21,324 bases of DNA, from NCBI GenBank assembly GCA_002353215.1, contig DEJD01000105.1:1-21324 (forward strand). The letters are read 5' to 3'. Each line of letters opens with the position of its first letter. The stretch's first letter is position 1. The DNA comes from Prevotellaceae bacterium UBA2757 (lineage in GTDB: Bacteria > Bacteroidota > Bacteroidia > Bacteroidales > Bacteroidaceae). Shown in pieces: positions 17,346-21,324 of the stretch. Position numbers and translations under genes: made by a program. The notes under the pieces are model-generated. The model was given only the letters and a program-made list of their open reading frames with translations. It did no database searches and was not told the origin of the DNA.

Positions 17346-17963
17346 ATGACGATACTAATTATTATCATTCTCGCCCTTGGTGCGGCTATAGGCTGTTACC
17401 AGGGCGCTTTCAAACAGATTGCTAATTTGCTTGGAGTGCTGGTCGGCATTATACTTGCAGCTACACTTTACAAGCAATGCGGCGATTTTCTTGCCGTAAA
17501 GAGCGGTGCCAGCGTGGGAGTTGCTCAGATTGCTGCTTTCGTTCTCATCGTTCTCATCGTGCCTGTGTTGCTTGGTTTCGTTGCTACGTTGCTGACAAAA
17601 CTCTTTTCCACTATTCATTTAGGATGCCTAAATCGTTTGTTAGGTGCTTTAATTGGAGTGGTATGTTACGGCTTGTTGTTGAGTTTTGCATTCAATGTAT
17701 ATGATTTTGTCGAAAGTAAGTTCGGATATGCTCCCCAGGAATTGGAGCAGCGCGAAGATCTTTTTTATGATGTAAAGCATGCATGCCAACCGGTTATTCC
17801 TGACTTGCTGATAGTGGCTGACTCTACAGAGGTGGCGCATGGTACAAAGGCTAAGAAAGGAGTGAAGGGAGCTGTTGATAAGGCCATTGACAAAGTTGTG
17901 GGCGATAAAGTAAAGTCTGTTTTCGGCAATCATGGTGAAGAATTGTCGGACGAACAAGAGTAA
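17346..17963 (+). CDS. cvpA: CvpA family membrane protein
   Basis: A 205-residue inner-membrane protein of the CvpA (colicin V production) family. Four hydrophobic segments are seen at about 2-17, 24-43, 58-86 and 100-122, with the family pattern GAAIGCYQGAFKQIANLLG near the start and LNRLLGALIGVVCYGLLL. A soluble, Lys-rich C-terminal tail (about 125-205) ends in an acidic GEELSDEQE. The molecular function is not well defined; the E. coli homologue affects colicin V export and envelope stress tolerance. It lies 57 bases after infB and 39 before sufB, with no promoter seen on either side. Confidence 0.85.
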   Translation: MTILIIIILALGAAIGCYQGAFKQIANLLGVLVGIILAATLYKQCGDFLAVKSGASVGVAQIAAFVLIVLIVPVLLGFVATLLTKLFSTIHLGCLNRLLGALIGVVCYGLLLSFAFNVYDFVESKFGYAPQELEQREDLFYDVKHACQPVIPDLLIVADSTEVAHGTKAKKGVKGAVDKAIDKVVGDKVKSVFGNHGEELSDEQE

Positions 17964-18002
17964 TGGGATTTGATGCGTTTGTACAAAGAGAGAGAAAAGT
18001 AA

Positions 18003-19448
18003 ATGGCAGAAAAGAATGAATATGTAAAATCGGTAGTTAAGAAAGAATATGAATATGGATTCACTACCGATGTGCATACCGAAATTATAGATAAAGGTCT
18101 GAATGAAGATGTGGTTCGGCTAATCTCTGCGAAGAAAGGCGAACCGGATTGGCTGTTGCAGTTCCGTCTTGAGGCATATCGTTACTGGACTACTCAGCAA
18201 CAACCCTCTTGGGCTCATGTCACCCTGCCCCCGATTGATTATCAGGCTATATCTTACTATGCTGACCCTACTGCTCGTAAGAAAGACGGAGAACAAAAGG
18301 AGATTGACCCTGAACTGATGAAGACATTCGATAAGTTGGGCATTCCACTTGAGGAACGTTTGGCTCTTTCGGGTACTGCAGTCGATGCAGTTATGGATTC
18401 CGTGTCCGTAAAGACTACCTTTAAAGAAAAGCTGTCAGAGAAAGGCATAATATTCTGTTCTATATCTGAAGCCGTAAGAGAATATCCTGACTTGGTTCGT
18501 CAGTATCTTGGCACGGTTGTTCCTTATCGCGATAATTATTTTGCTGCTCTCAACTCGGCAGTCTTCAGTGACGGTTCTTTTGTTTATATTCCGAAAAATA
18601 CTCGCTGTCCGATGGAACTGTCAACTTATTTCCGTATCAACGCGATGAATACAGGACAGTTTGAACGCACCTTGATTGTTTGTGATGAGGGGTCTTATGT
18701 CAGCTATCTTGAAGGGTGTACAGCTCCTATGCGCGATGAAAACCAATTGCATGCAGCCATTGTTGAAATTGTGGTGCTGGATAATGCAGAGGTGAAATAT
18801 TCTACGGTGCAGAATTGGTACCCCGGTGACAGTGAAGGTCGTGGAGGAGTACTCAATCTGGTTACTAAACGTGGACATCTGCGTGGAGTAAACAGTAAAC
18901 TCTCATGGACACAGGTGGAAACTGGTTCTGCTATCACATGGAAATATCCGTCTTGTGTACTCTCCGGTGATGGTTCTCAGGCTGAATTCTACTCCGTAGC
19001 TGTTACGAATAATCACCAGGAGGCAGACACGGGAACCAAGATGATTCATATTGGAAAGAATACCAAATCAACCATCATATCTAAAGGTATCAGTGCCGGA
19101 CGTTCGCAAAATTCATATCGTGGACTCGTTCGTGTTACTAAAAATGCTGATGGAGCACGCAATTACTCATCGTGTGACTCGTTATTGCTGGGCAATCTCT
19201 GTGGAGCTCATACTTTCCCATATATGGATGTCCAGAATAATACAGCTACAGTGGAGCACGAGGCTACCACATCTAAGATAAATGAAGACCAACTTTTTTA
19301 TTGTAACCAACGAGGTATTTCGACTGAAGAAGCTGTTGGACTCATAGTAAACGGCTATGCCAAGGATGTCCTCAATAAACTTCCTATGGAATTCGCTGTA
19401 GAGGCACAGAAGCTACTCAGCGTTTCCCTTGAAGGAACGGTTGGGTAG
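18003..19448 (+). CDS. sufB: Fe-S cluster assembly scaffold protein SufB
   Basis: A 481-residue SUF scaffold subunit. With SufC and SufD it forms the SufBC2D complex on which Fe-S clusters are built. Recognisable blocks are the N-terminal [18 protein letters not shown], the middle [26 protein letters not shown] and the beta-helix core. The C-terminal [19 protein letters not shown] has Cys391 at the position expected for the conserved scaffold cysteine, followed by [23 protein letters not shown]. Length and motifs are complete. It begins the suf cluster, 39 bases after cvpA. Confidence 0.96.
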   Translation: MAEKNEYVKSVVKKEYEYGFTTDVHTEIIDKGLNEDVVRLISAKKGEPDWLLQFRLEAYRYWTTQQQPSWAHVTLPPIDYQAISYYADPTARKKDGEQKEIDPELMKTFDKLGIPLEERLALSGTAVDAVMDSVSVKTTFKEKLSEKGIIFCSISEAVREYPDLVRQYLGTVVPYRDNYFAALNSAVFSDGSFVYIPKNTRCPMELSTYFRINAMNTGQFERTLIVCDEGSYVSYLEGCTAPMRDENQLHAAIVEIVVLDNAEVKYSTVQNWYPGDSEGRGGVLNLVTKRGHLRGVNSKLSWTQVETGSAITWKYPSCVLSGDGSQAEFYSVAVTNNHQEADTGTKMIHIGKNTKSTIISKGISAGRSQNSYRGLVRVTKNADGARNYSSCDSLLLGNLCGAHTFPYMDVQNNTATVEHEATTSKINEDQLFYCNQRGISTEEAVGLIVNGYAKDVLNKLPMEFAVEAQKLLSVSLEGTVG

Positions 19449-19450
19449 GT

Positions 19451-19478
19451 GAGAGTTGAAAGTTGAGAGTTGAGGGTT
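19451..19478 (+). repeat. Four tandem heptamers in the sufB-sufC spacer
   Basis: Four consecutive 7-base units read GAGAGTT, GAAAGTT, GAGAGTT and GAGGGTT (consensus GARRGTT), beginning 3 bases after the sufB stop. They occupy most of the first half of the 66-base spacer. The second half is AT-rich and leads into the sufC ATG. I see no promoter or hairpin here, and the unit has no obvious coding role. Confidence 0.8.
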
Positions 19479-19514
19479 GTGTTCTTTAAATCGTAAATAG
19501 TAAACATAATAAAT

Positions 19515-20261
19515 ATGTTAGAGATAAAGAATCTGCACGCGCGTGTAGGCGATAAAGAAATATTGAAAGGAATTGATCTGACCATTGCCGACGGTGAGAT
19601 TCATGCCATAATGGGTACTAATGGTGCTGGAAAAAGTACTCTTAGCAATGTTATAGTGGGTAATCCTGCTTATGAGGTGACTGAAGGTTCTATTATCTTC
19701 AATGGTCAGGACCTTCTTAGCATGAATACAGAAGAACGTGCTAATGCTGGTATATTCATGTCCTTCCAGGCGCCTATCGAAATTCCGGGCGTATCGATGA
19801 CTAATTTTATGCGTGCCGCTGTTAATTCACGTAGGAAAGCACAGGGAAAAGAACCGTTGAAATCGACTGATTTCCTAAAAATAATGCGTGAGAAGCGCAA
19901 GTTGGTTGAAATCGACCAGAAACTGATGAATCGTTCTGTCAATGAGGGTTTCTCCGGAGGTGAAAGAAAGCGTAACGAGATATTCCAGATGGCTATGTTG
20001 GAACCTACGTTCTGCATTCTCGATGAAACGGACTCTGGCCTTGATGTTGATGCCTTGCGTATTGTCGCTGAAGGTTTCAATAAACTGCGTACAAGTGAAA
20101 CATCAGCGCTTGTTATTACACACTATCAGCGTCTGTTAGACTACATACGTCCACAGTATGTACATGTGCTTATTGACGGTCGTATTGTGATGACGGAGGG
20201 ACCTGAACTTGCACTGAAGATTGAAACAGAAGGATTTGACTGGATTAAAAATCAGCAGTAA
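19515..20261 (+). CDS. sufC: Fe-S cluster assembly ATPase SufC
   Basis: A 248-residue ABC-type ATPase of the SUF system, which drives conformational change in SufBC2D. Walker A GTNGAGKST lies at 34-42, followed by a Q-loop region (FMSFQAPIEIPGVS), the signature SGGERKRNE, Walker B with ILDETDSGLD, and the H-switch in LVITHYQRLLDYI. DETDSGLD and SGGERKRNE are the SufC versions of these motifs and separate it from transport ATPases, so it is not a substitute for the absent BtuD. It is intact. sufD starts 2 bases after its stop. Confidence 0.97.
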   Translation: MLEIKNLHARVGDKEILKGIDLTIADGEIHAIMGTNGAGKSTLSNVIVGNPAYEVTEGSIIFNGQDLLSMNTEERANAGIFMSFQAPIEIPGVSMTNFMRAAVNSRRKAQGKEPLKSTDFLKIMREKRKLVEIDQKLMNRSVNEGFSGGERKRNEIFQMAMLEPTFCILDETDSGLDVDALRIVAEGFNKLRTSETSALVITHYQRLLDYIRPQYVHVLIDGRIVMTEGPELALKIETEGFDWIKNQQ

Positions 20262-20263
20262 CT

Positions 20264-21324
20264 GTGAAAAGCGAACTACAATACATAGAATTATACAACG
20301 AGGTAAACCAGTTGATAAAGCAGAAGAGTTGCGAACCGATGAACGCGGTTCGTGATGCCGCATTCCAGGTTTTTCGTACACAGGGATTTCCTACACAAAA
20401 ACTGGAGCGGTATAAATATACTGATGTGCCAACTGCCTTTGCCCCAAACTATGGTATAAGTCTCAATTCTGCGGCTATCAATCCGTCACAGTATATATAT
20501 CCCATATCAGCTGCACCGATTGATGTGAGTCAGTACTATAATAAAATAGCTGATGCCTCAGATTCAATTACTACTTTGAATACTGCTCTCGTTCATGATG
20601 GCATTCTTGTTTATATTCCCAAGAATGATAATCCGGATACTCCTATTCAGATAGACAACCAACTTAGTGGAAATATATCCACCATGCTTAATCGACGTTT
20701 GCTTATTGTTCTTGAACAGGGTGCTCAAGCTACAATAATCATCAACGACAAGGGTGGGGTACATCCCGACGATATTTCATTTCTTACTACTCAGGTAGTG
20801 GAAGTTTTTTGTCAGCCGAATAGTCATCTCGATTTGTACGAAGTGGAGGAAACTGATAAGTCATGTTCTCGCTTCAGTAATGTATATATCCGTGCAGAGC
20901 GCGACAGTAGTGTTCGTCATAATTCCATTACATTGACTAATGGTCTCACTCGTAACCTCTGTGATGCCTATCTTGTAGGAACGAATGCTCAGTTAACACT
21001 TAATGGATGTGTTATAGGTAGCGATTCACAGCATACAGACAATAACACGCTTATCCGCCATTGCGCTCCTCAGTGTCAGTCTGATCAGTTGTATAAATAT
21101 GTGCTTGACGGACATTCCGTAGGTGCCTTTGCTGGAAAGATTCTTGTGGATAAGGATGCACAAAAGACCACCTCTCAGGAAACAAATGCAAACCTCTGTG
21201 CTTCGCCAACGGCTCGCATGTACTCTCAGCCAATGCTTGAGATTTATGCCGATGACGTTAAGTGTAATCATGGCTCCACTGTAGGTGTAATGGATGAGGC
21301 GGCTCTTTTCTACATGCGTCAACG
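20264..21324 (+). CDS. sufD: Fe-S cluster assembly protein SufD, 3' end beyond window
   Basis: An open frame from a GTG at 20264 runs without stop to the window edge (353 codons plus 2 bases), beginning MKSELQYIELYNEVNQL. It encodes SufD, the SufB-related partner in SufBC2D. Family marks are the N-terminal FRTQGFPTQKLERYKYTDV (typical P..k.E.WkYTd region), the beta-helix core with IVLEQGAQATIIIND, and the hallmark DVKCNHGSTVGVMDEAALFY close to the end of the visible part. The GTG, 2 bases after the sufC stop, suggests translational coupling. Only the C-terminal portion is missing. sufS would be expected next but lies outside the window. Confidence 0.93.
   Translation, partial: MKSELQYIELYNEVNQLIKQKSCEPMNAVRDAAFQVFRTQGFPTQKLERYKYTDVPTAFAPNYGISLNSAAINPSQYIYPISAAPIDVSQYYNKIADASDSITTLNTALVHDGILVYIPKNDNPDTPIQIDNQLSGNISTMLNRRLLIVLEQGAQATIIINDKGGVHPDDISFLTTQVVEVFCQPNSHLDLYEVEETDKSCSRFSNVYIRAERDSSVRHNSITLTNGLTRNLCDAYLVGTNAQLTLNGCVIGSDSQHTDNNTLIRHCAPQCQSDQLYKYVLDGHSVGAFAGKILVDKDAQKTTSQETNANLCASPTARMYSQPMLEIYADDVKCNHGSTVGVMDEAALFYMRQ

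Overview
The window looks like a chromosomal segment of a Bacteroidales bacterium, most likely a Prevotella-type genome; the genus is an inference. Reasons: Bacteroidetes-type promoters (TAnnTTTG at the -7 site), weak or absent Shine-Dalgarno sequences, lipoproteins with acidic residues just after the lipid-accepting Cys (the surface-export pattern of this phylum), and an infB-cvpA-sufBCD gene order. Every gene lies on the + strand and gaps are short.

Region 1 (about 1-7400) is a vitamin B12 acquisition operon. A cobalamin riboswitch (about 75-265) precedes a BtuB-like TonB-dependent receptor. Next come a BtuG-type beta-propeller surface lipoprotein carrying an extra ~290-residue C-terminal domain, a DUF4465 surface lipoprotein, a BtuF-like corrinoid-binding lipoprotein (GTG start) and a BtuC-like permease. 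Together they would capture B12 at the cell surface, move it through the outer membrane and hand it to an inner-membrane ABC transporter. The ATPase (BtuD) is not in the cluster. The fused propeller protein is the least ordinary item here.

Region 2 (about 7490-12576) starts with a good Bacteroidetes promoter. It holds two tandem paralogous AMP-forming acyl-CoA synthetases, the tRNA adenosine deaminase tadA, and a MATE-family transporter overlapping tadA.

Region 3 (about 12630-21324) is housekeeping. A promoter and a 5'-leader hairpin with a T-rich tail precede rimP-nusA-infB (ribosome maturation, transcription elongation/antitermination, translation initiation). These are followed by cvpA and the Fe-S cluster assembly genes sufB, sufC and a sufD that runs off the window end. 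A short heptamer tandem repeat lies between sufB and sufC.

I saw no rRNA or tRNA genes, CRISPR arrays, insertion sequences or phage genes. No stretch over 300 bases lacks an assigned feature.
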